DNA from: Siphonodentalium dalli
Lineage: Eukaryota > Mollusca > Scaphopoda > Gadilida > Siphonodentaliidae
Direction: 5' to 3'
DNA length: 64,000 nt
Assembly (NCBI GenBank): GCA_032622095.1
Contig: CP136067.1
Coordinates: 136,155,990 to 136,219,989, forward strand
Position 1 is the first letter of the stretch; the number at the start of each line of letters is the position of its first letter. Of this stretch, positions 34,117 to 47,479 are shown piece by piece. A model generated the notes under the pieces. It did not search any database. It saw only the letters and a program-made list of their open reading frames with translations, and was not told the origin of the DNA. The position numbers and the translations under genes were made by a program.

Positions 34117-34641
34117 ATTTTTATATGGGAAACGCCGTATAGGTGTGATATCTGTCCGGCAGAATTCAGTCAAAGTGGTAACCTAAATCAACATAAGAGG
34201 AGCCACACGGGTGAAAATCGATATCAGTGTGATTTGTGTCAGAAGAAGTTCAGCCACCAGCATACTCTGATTCAACACAAGAGGATCCACACGGGAGAAA
34301 CGCCGCATAACTGTGATATTTGTCAGAAACATTTCAGTGAACGTTCTTTCCTAAATGAACACAAGGGGTCCACACGGGACAAAAGACATTTTATTGTGAT
34401 ATTTGCCAGAAGTATTATCGTTACCATTCTAGCCTATCCAGACACAAGAGGATCCACATGGGAGAAACGCCTCATAAGTGTGATATTTGTCAGAAGTATT
34501 TCCGTTACCATTCTAGCCTATCCATACACAAGATGGCCCATACGCGCGGGAGAAAAGCTACACACATGTGATATTTCCAGAAGATATTCGCGGACCGCAG
34601 TCACCTAATTCAACACAAAATGATACACACGACAGAAGTGG
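34117..34641 (+). pseudogene. C2H2 zinc-finger pseudogene, copy 2
   Basis: Duplicate of 19141-19665 with the same three frameshifts, which therefore predate the duplication. Confidence 0.8.
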
Positions 34642-34730
34642 GACACTTGTGATATTCGTTACAAGGATTTCTTTTTATATTTTATGCATTTCATTTGTTA
34701 AATAAAACATAATATATTTTAAATCCAGTG

Positions 34731-35186
34731 GTTTTTGATGGTAGGTAGCGCATGGGTGTGTTCCGGTCTCTCATGTGGCTTGAATCCATTGGGGATCATA
34801 ATGGAATTAATGGTCTTAGGACTATTTTCTTATGCTATCCCCGATGGTTTTTGGTCACCTGTTAGTGCCGGACAACTCCTTTACAGTATCATACCCTGTA
34901 TAAACGCCATACTCATGCTGGGCATTGGTAAACTGCGGAAGTGGTAATGTACCATAATAATGGTGCATTACATCCTTCCGCAGGTGACCTACATGTATGT
35001 TCAGTAAAAAATCTAATAATTTGATATTCTACATCTTTACTGTTGATATGTTAATCTGTTACTTGTTACATGTATCTCACATATATATCATGTATTCCTG
35101 TTTAATTTTATCTATACGTGTAGGTTGTCCTATACCAATATGTTTAAAGACCATTAAAACGTATCTTATCTTATCTTATCTTATCT
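34731..35186 (+). mobile_element. LINE 3'-UTR fragment ending in (TTATC)n, copy 2
   Basis: Duplicate of 19755-20211 with one substitution near 35013. Confidence 0.6.
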
Positions 35187-35407
35187 AGCCCAAAACCACA
35201 ACTTGATGGGGAACACGGGGTAACTTACGTTTTACTTGCTACTCACCATACAATTAATTATTTCGCCATCCGTCTCAAGTCCTGGTAAAACAATTTAATA
35301 AATGCATGTATAGGTTAACTCTGTTTTCGCATTTCCTCCATGTAGGTCGCGACGCGATCGATTTGTCTTCGAATTTCGTTGGTTCACATTTAATATGTTT
35401 ATATATT

Positions 35408-36488
35408 ATATCTCGCGTGACTTTCTCGCATCTGATTGGCTGCACACTGCTGTACTATTTTACGATAGTACCCAGTTGGATTCCAACATGCCTACTATTC
35501 TTTTTCTATTTATAGTAACAAACTCGTTTACCGCATATCCGGTTGTTGTAATATCGGTATATCATTAGATTTATTGGTGAATTGTAATGATCTTACAAAT
35601 GTCCGATCATAGCTATCCAATGTATTTAATAGTGTGTCCGTTTAGTTGGCAAGCGACCAGTCCTAATTTTGTAATGCCAGTAGACGTTATTTATAACTTC
35701 CTTTCCGTTCGCCGAAATGTCTTTGCTAATGACGTATTAATAGAAATAAATGTAAAAATCATGGTGATATGTTGTTAGATGTAACTAATAGCAATAGTTA
35801 TGGTCCACTGCTAATACACTGCCATCGTCAAAAGAATGTCGTAAATTGTAAAATCTGAGACCAATTTCCAAAGTTCACGGTAAATAAATATGTGACAAAA
35901 TCTATCTCTCTAACCCACCTATATTAGATATCACGTGACTTTCTCGCCTTCTGATTGGATGCACAATGCTATACTATAATCCTATCGTACCCCTATATGA
36001 TTCATACTCGCCTATACTATTCTTTTTATATTTATAGTAACAGACACATTTCGCGCAATCCGATTTCCACCTGGAGACACGACCAATCTAAAACTATACA
36101 TTTTACGATACGATATTGGGATATCATTAGACTTATTGGTGAATTTTAATGATCTTACACAATTAGGTCCGATCATAGTTATCCAATGAATTTAAAAGTT
36201 TTTCCGTTTAGTTGGAAATCGGACAGTTCATATTTTGTAATGTCAGTGAACGTTAGTTATAACTTCCGTTTTCATCGAACATAAAAAGTTAACTTCTGAA
36301 ATTTCGCCAATATGTCTTTGCTAATGATGTGTTTACAGTAATAAACGCATGAACCATGCCGAGATGCTGTTAGATGTAACAAATACCATAGATATGCTCC
36401 CATGTGATCGTCAACAGATTGCCGTAAACTGTAAAATCTGAGACAAGTTAAAAAAAATCACGGTAAATAAAAATGTGACGAAATCAGA
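35408..36488. repeat. Diverged ~540-bp local tandem duplication, copy 2
   Basis: Duplicate of 20432-21512. Confidence 0.75.
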
Positions 36489-36543
36489 AATACAAATGGT
36501 GTGATAATTGACACCAATGTTCGATATAATATAATAAATAATG

Positions 36544-36638
36544 CATGTCTTGTTGTTGACTATACCAAAATAGTGGCCTATTCGTGGACTATTCCTCCTC
36601 GGTGACCACTATTTTGGCATAGTCAACGACAAGACATG
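36544..36638. repeat. 95-bp hairpin, copy 2
   Basis: Duplicate of 21568-21662. Confidence 0.7.
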
Positions 36639-37858
36639 TATTATCTATATATACTATCCCAAGTTATATCTAGTATTATACCAAGGGTAACTGTCCTATT
36701 CCGAAGAAAAGTCTTGATACAATTATTGCTTTTCAAAGTGAATTTCCCCCCAAAATTTGTCGGAAATGCTCTTCAAAATAAGGTGCATATGATTATTGTG
36801 TCATATAATATGTTCTGATTCTGCAATGATGAAGGCGATATCTTACATGGAAGAGTCTTCATGGGTGGAACCAGAAGTGCATTGCAGTTGTCTGCAAAAC
36901 GTACGTCTGGACAATAAACTCACAGCTCAACTTCGTCGATAACTTATTCAATAGTGAGATTTCGCACGTCAAACAACTTGATATTTTAAGGGCGTTGTCA
37001 ACCCATTTCCCCTAAATTTGATGGAGTTAAAATAAAGGAGTCCATTCAATTATATTAGTAATCACAGAAACCAATCCCATGTTATGATGGATTATCTTAG
37101 AAATCCAAATGTTTTAAAAATATTCTTTTCTAACGGAAATCCAACAAACACAAAAATCAATTTCTAAAAAAACATATGGAAATGTGTACAGAACATTGTG
37201 AAGAATGATGAACAATAAACACATTCCGGAGGGCTATGTGTAATTTTCGCTGACATATGTGGCACCTGGTCAGATCCACACTTACCTATAACACATGTTT
37301 ATCTACCGCTCACTACCTTTATTGACTACATAAAGCCTGCATAATAAACGTTACGTTTATTGCGTCAGTGCAGCTTTATTAGATCAGCGTGGCTTTAATA
37401 GGTTAGTACTACTTTCATGGCGTAATTGTATATGTAAATTGCGCAGTAACTACTACTAACTAGGGACATCAACCGGCCTAAATGACGTCATTGCGATTTT
37501 AGAACCTTTTTTTCGTCCATAATTCACTGTTATTGATACAATATTAGTAAAAGGGATACTAATTAGTTTACTTGACCTCATAAATATGGGTATATCCTGT
37601 CTACCCGGCAGGCAGAGATTAACGACTTGGCCGGCGGAGATTATAGTCCATATCAAAACACCTGCGGTCCAGTGTTGTCACAGTCCATAACTGTTGGTGG
37701 TGAATAACGTTTAATAGCGTGAGCCACATTCAGTTTATTTATTTTACACGTTTTATTATTTGTTTGTAAAGATGTATTATGAATTATTATCAGTGTTTTA
37801 AGTAGAGTTCACTACTGAATATATATACTGTTAGATTCCCTGGTCTGACATAAACACG

Positions 37859-39419
37859 ATGGCAAGCACACAGGTGAACGTAAATTATATTCCAAATACT
37901 AGAGGTGGAAAGTATCTGGTATATGATGACTACAAATTCTCCGTTAAATCAAGGAGAAATGATCGAATTCATTGGCGATGTTGTAAGAAAGACTGCCGTG
38001 CAACCACCAACACTGAGAACGATATGGTGATATCCAACAGCGGCAACCATAACCACGAACCTGATTTCAACCAAGTAGCAGCAGATTCCTGGATTGCAGA
38101 CATCAAAAAGCTTGTCAAGACAAGTAACAAGCCAGTAACAACGCTATACCAGGAAGAAATAGGAAGTATGTACTGAGTAAATTTAATTTCGCATTCTCAT
38201 TAATCTGGCAACGCTCTTTATATTAGTATTCAGAAAGAAAACTAAGCAAGTAATAACTAAAGTAAAACTGGTGTAATGTTATATTATATATATTATAATT
38301 ATTATTAAAGAATAGAGAATACTAAGCAAGTAATAACTCTATTAATGTTTATAATTTATAACATATTACAGCGTCAAAACAGCATTGTATCATGCCAGAG
38401 CCGAAAACCAGCCAAAGTTACCAATTCATCGTTCAGGAGTCGACCTTCCTGATGTATACAAAACAACAGCCAACAACCACAACTTCCTACTAGCCGATGA
38501 CGGATAGACTGAAAAGATTCTGATATTCGCGACCAGAGAAAATCTAGAAAATTTAGCTGTTGCCGGAACGATCTTCTGTGATGGAACGTTTGAGAAAAGC
38601 CCAACGATCTTCTTTCAACTGTACACGATACACGCATTCGTCGCCGGAAAGATGTGCCCTTTGGTGTATGGCTTACTTCCCAACAAGACCCAACACACAT
38701 ACCAACGCTTCTTCAATCTGGTGAAAGAAAGGGCAGCAGAACTCGACATCACCATCAGCCCAAGTGGAATTTTCACAGATTATGAGACAGCTGCCCAAAA
38801 CGCCCTGGCAGCTACATTTCCGTCAGCTACAATGAAAGGATGCCTATTCCATTACGGCCAAGCAGTGCTGAAGAATGTTAAGAAATGCCACCTACAGCAG
38901 CTATACGAAGACACTGAAGGCAACGACCAAAAGACCCTGATAAGAAGAGCTCTAGCCCTCCCTATGGTTCCTGTCGAGATGGTTGGTGATGCCTGGTTCG
39001 AAGCGCTGGACGATTACCCTGCGACAAGCAACACAGGTCTCGATGAAAACGTCACCAAGTTCACGGATTACATCACCGAGTTCTGGGTGGAAGGGAGCCA
39101 TGGCCGCCAGCTATGGAATCACCACGACATAATTGGTCCAAGAACGACAAATCATGTGGAAGGATGGCACCGAAAACTGCAGTTGGTGTTATCTTGCTCA
39201 CACCCGAACATCTTCAGGTTGATAGATTTCCCGAAGAAAGAGCAAGCTTACCAGGAAGCAACCGTCATCCAATTGAGAGCGGGTGGAAGGATTGGCCCAT
39301 GCAAGATGCGATATCGCAAAGTTGACAATTCCATCAGACATTTCAAGAGAGTTTTCGGCGCAGGCGAAATAGATATTCTCGAATACATGGATTCAGTATC
39401 AAATAGTATCAAACATTAA
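37859..39419 (+). pseudogene. FLYWCH + MULE transposase gene, one premature stop, copy 2
   Basis: Duplicate of 22883-24443: exon 1 37859-38165, exon 2 38383-39419. The same TAG is present (38505-38507), so the lesion is older than the 15-kb duplication. One coding difference from copy 1 was noticed, Glu to Asp in AA(E/D)SWIADIKK, plus a silent change in exon 1. Confidence 0.8.
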
Positions 39420-39951
39420 TGTGCTATAATTCATGTTATGTTATATTGATAGTATTTGTTATATATATCTTGAGTATTTAATAAATTTGTTGAAATATAT
39501 CACATGTGCATTTCTTCGTTCATAATGCAACTTCCGGTGTCCGTTCAGTGGAGGGATTAATATGTGTGGATAGGGCGAATATCGGCCTTTCGTTAGACAC
39601 CAAAATGAGCCCTCTGCGCGCTGTATTCCTGGAGTTTTGAATTTTCCAAAAACCCCAATTATCCTCATCGTCCGGCCGCTCACCGCCGTCGAAATTAGCC
39701 ATCGCCACCAATTTCCAGTAACAATTATGATAAAAACTATAGTCGGCAGCTCTGTGATGTTGAGGATTATCACACCTGCCCCAACACCTACCCGAAACAA
39801 TAGCCGCCTGGTGAACAGGACGACCCCATAAATATAATGCCGTCATCGAAGTAATGGACGACAAACTTAGATAAATGACAGAATTCCCCCAACAAAAGGC
39901 AAGTTTTACGCGATGGATAAATAAAATATGTAGCTATACTAATGCTGTCGC

Positions 39952-40400
39952 TTAAAGGTACGGTTGGCCTTGGCGGTGGGTATCCTGTGAAAATATTTAC
40001 ACCCGTCAAAAACCGCCACAAACAGAAAGAACATAAAAATGTAGACATACTTTGTCCGTATACAAATAAGACAAAGGCATAACAAGTTACTTTTCTGGTG
40101 TTTGTTTATATTATGATGGTAAACACAAAGAGCGTTCTTTGTTGGTGAATTCCTGATATGGAACTAATAAAGAGCGTTTATGCCATTTGTGTGTGATTAG
40201 CCAGTAGCATTGTGCTGTCTTCTGTAACACAAACAGGCTCTTGCTTAGGTAAAATATAGTAGGTCTTTGTGATAACATGCTGTTTACGCGATGGTCATGG
40301 TATATATGAACGAAACTGTATGCGTTTTAATGTTTTTCTGTTTACGGTGATTGGAACAAATATGAATATTTTCGACAACTAAGGCCTCACGTGCCTTTAA
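39952..40400. mobile_element. Short inverted-repeat element (family A), duplication copy 2
   Basis: Duplicate of 24976-25424. Confidence 0.65.
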
Positions 40401-40491
40401 ACGGTTTATGTCCCCTCGGATTTGGCATCTATTGGACTCGACAGAGCCTCGCCCAATAGATGCTCAACCCCCCCTCACGTACATAAACCGT
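40401..40491. repeat. Hairpin adjoining the family-A element, copy 2
   Basis: As 25425-25518 but 3 bp shorter. Confidence 0.65.
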
Positions 40492-41372
40492 GTAAGCGAC
40501 GGCACTAGCTACATTTATTTATTTATTTATAGTTTAGGCTGGGCCATGCTTCATCATGGAATAAACCACATTATGATATTATAATCCAACATCAGCGCGT
40601 GTGCTCGATGATTTTCACTGCTGCAGACATGAACCGTACTCACAATGTGATATTGAAAATGAGAGTCTACCATGCAGGAACCATCTATATAGATACACTT
40701 GTGAATTGTGAAAAAGTTACCCAGCTTAATACAATTGCATGTACATGGATATAGCAACCATGTATTTGTTTGTTTCAATAAAATTACCGACTCAAGAATG
40801 CATGTACTAACATTTATACGGCCAAATAGTTGAATCACTTCGCAATATTGAACAATAATTTTCCTTCAGTCACGTTTCAGCCCGACCTCATTGATTATTT
40901 TATTGGTGTAAACATATTTTTATTTCCAAATCCAAACAGATAGCATAATATACAGATGCCACATATAAGTGTTAATATATGGAAACGAGGAGCAGACAAC
41001 ATGCCCGATGGCTTATATGAAGTATTCTCCTCGTTGGCTACATGCCCGTCCCACAATAAGTGAGGGAGGTGGCTACTTGCTCCGTCCACAATAAGTGAGG
41101 GAGGGGTATAGTTCAGACGGGAAGTGTTGGAAATAAAGGGTTTTGGAGAATGGGAGATAAATATCAGAATTTGAGTTAGGGATGGAAAAGAGGAAAAAGA
41201 TTGTGTTAGGGATGGCAGGAGGCAGAGAGAGAGAGAGAGAGAGAGAGGGGGGAGAGATAGAGAGAGAGAGAGAGAGAGGGAGACAAGACGGGGACATATG
41301 AAGTCGTGAGATGGTGACACTGTGGGTTGTTTTCAATGACTGTTGTTGCGTGATTAAAAGCTCGTATTATCA

Positions 41373-41548
41373 GGGGGGGGGGTCAGGAAAATAATTACCG
41401 ATACAAGGTGGACATTTTGTGTTTTTCAGTTTTGGGGACCCACCACCTCGGGAGCGTAAGTTTTTTCCACCCACGTCTGAGACACCCACCGGGACCGTAA
41501 GTATTTTCCCCCCAGGTCTGGGACACCCACCCCCAAAATTGATGAAAA
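41373..41548 (+). repeat. Dispersed G-run repeat (family G), copy 2
   Basis: Duplicate of 26402-26580 with a shorter G-run. Confidence 0.55.
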
Positions 41549-42847
41549 TCGTGTAAATTCTACTTAATAATGTGTTGTTGGCAGGGTAAGGGTATCTCAT
41601 TGTGTCTGCACCGGAACTGAGAGAACGCTGATTAATTACACCCGCACAAAATAAACAAACAAAGCACATGGCTGAAAAATATGCCAACAAAACCAGTGAC
41701 AAAACCTTTAAAAGCCCAAATAGTTATGGTTATAAAGGTAAAATACAACTTTAACAGGATAGATGTGTCCCTTATTAGCAATAGGTTAAAATATGTGCAT
41801 GTGTATTGTGTAAAGTAAAAACACCATCAATTTGATTAAATAAACACAGTTCCAGTCCTCTCCATGTGGGAACTCACTGGTGAGCAATGAGGAGCTCCCC
41901 TTAAAATCATTCTAGGCGAGTGGCGAGTAGCTCTCCTACAAAATGTCGAGGCGAGTAGTATCCCAGCAGGAGATGCCGAAGGCATCACCCGAAGGCCTGA
42001 TGGGGGCGAGTACGGGAGGGGGTCTCCCCCCGTAAAATTTTGAAAATTAGATGCTCTGAGATTTAATCTGGAGCCTTTTAATGCTCCAATGCGTTTTTAT
42101 TTCTCTCATCCAAGTTAATACATGTATAGCATAAGGATATTGAGATATATAATTATATAAACAATAGATATATATAAATATTATACAATAGATATGTACA
42201 TATGGTTCCGGGTCGATGGCATTTTGAAATTCGATGAATGTATTCCGAGTTTTATTCTGACATCGCTACTATAGCTTATTGTCGCCAAGAGTAATGACGG
42301 CGCAATCTCGAGTGAAACCTTGTTGATTGGAGTAAACTATTTAATCGCAACGCTGACATAAAAGGTTGATATCTTCACAGTCACACATGTGTGTTTAGAT
42401 TTAGGTACAAATAATAGGTTACTACATGTAGGTCGTCAATTTTAGTATTTATACAATCGATGATTGCCATATCGTTCACTAGTGACTATCGTATAATTGA
42501 TTCCGGGAACCATACATATATACTAATATACCAACATAAAAGCCAAGTATTAATATCATAACGTATGACTATTTAAATAATCAATTATAACTGATATAAA
42601 TATACTTGAATCCTCATTGCGCTTGTTGGCAGGTATATATTTACTTTAATTCTTGGTTCACATCCATTCATCAATGTGGATGCTCAGCTAGCTAAATTCA
42701 GCAGAAAGTTTGAGACTTTCTGTCAAAATCCCGCATCTGACCATCACCATAGATGAATGAATGTTAATCCGTGTCGTCTGTTCGAATCTACACATATATC
42801 ATAGCAGATCAAAATTAGACAGATTCGTGACGAGAAATTTCGATGCA

Positions 42848-45590
42848 TTAATTGTGATCTGAGAATACGTTCGAGATGATCCGAACGAAAGAACAAATTC
42901 TGCGTAGTAATATGGGATTCTTCATTTTGAAAATTTCATTTATCGCGGTAGCATTTATTCGTCTACGATATTTTGGTTGTAAAAAGCGTTTTCTTACATC
43001 CGTAAAGAACTCACATTCCAATAAATAATGAAATTAATCACCAATGTATTTGTGACACTTTGGGCATATTATGTCAGCGATATCAATATTATTCCATCGC
43101 CCCGTCTCTATAGGTAGCTGGTGGTTACATGTACGGAATCTGCATAATGTTAACCGGTTTCTGGTATCAAGAATGCTCAAGTAATCTTCAAAATTGATAT
43201 CTTGTTTGAACATTTTGTATATAATTTCCCTACTGCCCGAAGCCTCTAGATAATTTTTCCATTTATTACGGAATCTACAAATAAGGTTGCACTCAATGTA
43301 TGAGAGTAATCGATCAATACAGAGAATTTTACCTATATCCATTAAGTGGATGTGACCACATTCTGTTAAAGTTTGCTTAACTTTGTTTATCCACGTGAAA
43401 TTAGAGGATGAGATATTACTGAGTTTTAGCGCCGACATATATAATATTTTACAATATCTATTACAATTCATATTTACTACTTTCAACCAGTACTTCACCA
43501 CGCGCATGTTTATTAATATATCAATTGGCATACGGCCGCTCTCTTCATACAACATATAATTGCATGTGGATGGTTTTAGCCGTAAAATAAACTTACAAAA
43601 TTTTCTATGTATATTCTCAATTATATCATTATTTCCTGTACCCCAAATTTCAGATCCATAAGCAAGTATGGGTACAACTTGTGCATCAAATAAATCAAAT
43701 TGGTCCTTTACCGACAGGCAGTGTGCTCTTAATTTGGTGATTATAGCGTACATTGCTCTAGTGGCTTTATCTACAAGCACCTTCTTTGCCTCCGTATATG
43801 AACCAGATTTAGTATGTAGTATTCCCAGGTAATTGAATTTTTTAACAACTTCAATTTCCCTCCCATTATAGAATATTTTCTCATTTTTGGAAGGCTACGC
43901 TTTGATATCAACATTATTTTAGTTTTATCGATATTAACTGTTAATTTCCAAATTTAACAGCACTTATAGAATGAATACAAAGCAGTTTGAAATTTTGCAG
44001 GTGTTTCTGCCATTATTACAGTATCATCTGCATACAAAATTACAAAAAAGTTTCATATAGATGTTCAAATTGTTTTCAATATCATCCGACAATTTTGACA
44101 GACCAATAACTCCTGTATTTGTCAGATAAGATTCCAAGTCGTTTACGTACAGTGCAAAGAGTATTGGTGAAAGATTCGCACCTTGTCGGACACCAGATAA
44201 ACATGGAAAGTAATTGGAGTGCTCATTTCCTAGTTGAACTTTGGACTTAATGTTCGAGTACATATTGCAAATGACTTTAAATATTTTTCCATTAACACCG
44301 TTAGATAAAAGTTTGTGCCATAGTCCCTGTCTCCATACTTTATCAAATGCTTTTTCAAAACCAATGAATGCACAATATAAGCTTCTGTTATATATATCTA
44401 CAGGTATGTACAGTAAAAGTTATCAAAGGGAGAAAGATCAATGATTCATATGTACCTAGTAATTTCTGTCAGCATGTGAAGAACAAAGATATTATCAACT
44501 GTGGAATATCCTTTTCTGAAACCGGATTGATTTTCTTTCATTACTTCATGTTCTTCTAGATATGTGTTGATCCTATTTGATAATATTTTGGTAAATAATT
44601 TCCCAAAACAACTGAGTAAAGTAATTGGTTTATAGTGTTTAGGGTAACTTGAATCTCCTTTATTTTTATATATGGGAATAATGGTTCCAATTCCCCAGGA
44701 ATCAGGTATACACCCAGAATCCAAGACTAGATAATTTTTTTTACAGTATATGTCTTTAAGTGTATCAGCCGAGGCTTTTATAAATTCATTTAATATTCCG
44801 TCATCTCCAGGTGATTTATTATTACTGAGACTATATAGCGATCGCGATTTTTATTTCCTCGTCTGTAATAGGTTTGTTAAGTGTGTCATTCCCATGCGTA
44901 GTTGTATCATCAGTAGCCAATTTGGGATCGTTTGTGTAGGTTATGGCATTTATTTCTCGGAAATAATTCTCAAGATCTTTTATTTGTAATAAACTGTCTG
45001 TTAGTTTTCTTTTCTTATTCAATATAGACAAAAAATTTCTCGAGTCGCCCTTTTTAAGTTTAGTCATTTCACCAGATATCTTTTCTCTGTGATATCTCAT
45101 GGCATTATCCATTGTAATCTTGTATAGTTTAGCTGTTTCACGCGCTACGTTTCTAGTCAAATTATTACTTTTAGACCTGTTGTTTCGTTCTGCCTTTCGG
45201 TATTCCTTCCTGGTTAGTTTACACGCTGGGTTAAACCAATGCTTGTTAGATGTTCTATATCTATTTTTCTTTATGTTACTTACTTGTCCCAGTCCAAATG
45301 TTTTATCTGCAGAATTATGAATTACATGTGTTAATTTTGATACAACATCGTTTATCTCTGTACAGCTAGGATAATCAGTTTCGTGTTTATAGATGGTCTG
45401 TCGTATAGCATCGATATCATCTGGGTCTAAATTATATACAAATTCAATATATTTTGTGCGATCCCATCTACGCCTAGGTCGGTTTTTATGCGAGTCATAA
45501 TTTCTTCGTGCTTAATTGAATCGATTAATATCTCAGATATCCAATCAGTGAACAACACGTTATTTTGTGACTTAAGACACTGTAGTCATG
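42848..45590 (-). pseudogene. Non-LTR retrotransposon (LINE) ORF2, decayed
   Basis: Reading from the right: linker with DRTKYIEFVYNLDPDDID (~45460), RT fingers IPIYKNKGDSSYPKHYKPIT (~44670) and QSGFRKGYSTVDNI (~44510), FEKAFDKVWR (~44340) where the expected catalytic Asp reads Gly, LSGVRQGANLSPILFALYVN (~44180), YADD (44023-44034) in another frame, then the thumb (LYSFYKC onward) and VDKATRAMYAI at 43780. The C-terminal knuckle CPKCHKYIGD is followed by an in-frame TAA (43034-43036) and then FHYLLECEFF, continuing to a stop at 42848-42850. The usual next residue would be Glu, so the TAA is a single-base lesion. There are several frameshifts, and the endonuclease domain is missing or unreadable. 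The right duplication breakpoint falls at the TAA. Clade not assigned. Confidence 0.8.
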
Positions 45591-46267
45591 TATCGACATC
45601 GACCATGTACTTCGACCACGTGGTCACTGTATTTATCGTTTATTCAATATCTTGACTCATATCATTAATATAAACAAATGAGGCCAACGGTTTTTCGGCT
45701 TTTTGACAGCAAATCAATCTAATGGGTCATACATTACCGGTATTTATTTAAAAGTACTAGGGTTTCCAGTGGGATTTCAAGGAATGCGGGAACCAAGAAC
45801 TTTTAAGCAATATGAATTTCTATGTTAGAGGATACCTGCGTGTATAATAGTTTTAAAAAGCCATGATAAACTATGAGAAAAGATGAGAATGGATTTTTTT
45901 TCATTGCAATTTTTTTCCTCGACCAAAACCGGACCCACCCCATAGTTTCAACTGTTAAAGGGAGAAATTGTGGACAAAAATAAAAACATAGAGCCCCCCT
46001 CACTTGTATAAGGCTATAGCATGCACTATTATATGAATATGATTGGTTCAATTCATTTTGAAGCTGTAATTTGTCTTAGAAATGAGTTTGGAAAAAAATT
46101 GCATGACAAACAAAAAATCTGCATTCCGGGCTCGGGGACACCCACCCACCCGGTCCTTGTATCCAGTAATTATTTTCCGACCCCCCTGGTATTATATGTA
46201 GTAATCGTCATGCGCCAGGCGTCATGGGATGGGGGGGGGGGGGGGGGTCGATCAGAATTACCGTTAA
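45591..46267. other. Gene-free interval
   Basis: Contains a reverse-complement copy of the dispersed G-run repeat (about 46120-46235) and a 15-base G-run near 46231. No gene recognised. Confidence 0.4.
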
Positions 46268-46652
46268 CCCTTTACCCAACAAACCGGCCAAAACCGGCCA
46301 AATAAAGCTTCAACAGCCTAAAATATCTTCGGTCTGTCTCAATATACAAATATGGATATCATTGGAACGGCTCCTTGACCACATTGTGATAGTTACAGTT
46401 ATGCCCTGTGCCAATGCATTCTCTTATATATGCGAGTCGACCATAGGTCGCCTCGCATATATAAGAGAATGCATTGGCCTAAAAAAAATCTTTTTTAAAC
46501 ACTTTTTACCATTTTTTCTTACATTCTTTAACAATTTTATAATTTTTAATGTGTTAAGCCAATCCATTCTCTTATATATGCGAGGCGACCTATGGTCGAC
46601 TCGCATATATAAGAGAATGCATTGGCACAGGGCCGTTCTGTTGGGTAAAGGG
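46268..46652. mobile_element. piggyBac-type MITE
   Basis: 385 bp with inverted ends CCCTTTACCCAACA and TGTTGGGTAAAGGG, each flanked by TTAA (46264-46267 and 46653-46656). TTAA target sites with a CCC terminus are the hallmark of piggyBac. No transposase. The interior holds a tandem AAACCGGCC pair and the nested palindrome at 46403-46633. Confidence 0.75.
46403..46633. repeat. Nested cruciform palindrome
   Basis: Outer inverted repeat of ~78 bp arms (left GCCCTGTGCCAATGCATTCT, right end AGAATGCATTGGCACAGGGC) around an A/T-rich 79-bp centre. Each arm is itself a hairpin: CCAATGCATTCTCTTATATA...GCGAG pairs with its own copy CTCGC...TATATAAGAGAATG across TCGACCATAGGTCG. One mismatch (CCAATCCATT) breaks perfect symmetry. 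A solo arm occurs at 2966-3011. Confidence 0.9.
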
Positions 46653-46656
46653 TTAA

Positions 46657-47479
46657 CACGTTACATCGGTCAAAAGTAAGTAAACACACAGGTAGCAACG
46701 AGTGTTTAGAGTCAAAATATGTCGTGGACTATATATCTTCCATGAGAACAACAACATATTCAACAGAACTAACCCGAAACGGAACAATTCCTATCTCAAG
46801 GGTGTTCACTGTGAATATCGCAGCGTCAATCGTATATACAGGATAATAACAAGTCAATAACATACAAAACAAGAAAACCAATATCAGAAATGTAATGCGC
46901 TCAAGATCATATATTATATACCCATGATTGTAATTATAGAATATAAAATATATTGGTTTTGCGAATGACAAACTCAGAATTCCGTTAAAATAACAATAAC
47001 AACCAGCACCTAATTAACGAACCGGCGGCCGACTCAATCGTCTCCGACCACAACCCCCATGCAGTGGGCTGCAGAACGAATAATGTCTATAAAATTTGAA
47101 ATATAAGACTTACAAATTATCTTTTTCATTTCTTTTATTTGTAATTGGCATATATAGCTTATCACAAACCAAAAATCAACATTATTGACATAATGTTAAC
47201 GACAATAAACGAAATTGAAATTCCCAACTACAACTTTTACCGGACTCGGCCTCCGGTCGCAGTTCGATTTTTAATCCTCCCAAAAATTCCAATTCTATAA
47301 ATAAAACACCCATGCGCCCAGGCGAAACAGGAATATCTACATTAGTATACACGCTGAGCTCGCGTAATACTCATTATTGGAATGCATATATTGTGGGGAA
47401 TATCATGCTGCCGCATAACGCAGCCGGAATCGAGAGCTATTCGTTACCCGTACACGTGATGGCATCATGGAATCTTTTT
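46657..47479. other. Gene-free interval
   Basis: No gene or repeat recognised. Short frames only. Confidence 0.4.

Larger units (their letters stand above)
28067..43034. repeat. 15-kb tandem segmental duplication, copy 2
   Basis: Follows copy 1 with no spacer. At the junction LINE sequence (TAATGAAAT) passes directly into the block start (ATGCTTCTGTTATG), sharing only about two bases. At its right end copy 2 continues into the remaining LINE, which copy 1 lacks. Confidence 0.97.
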
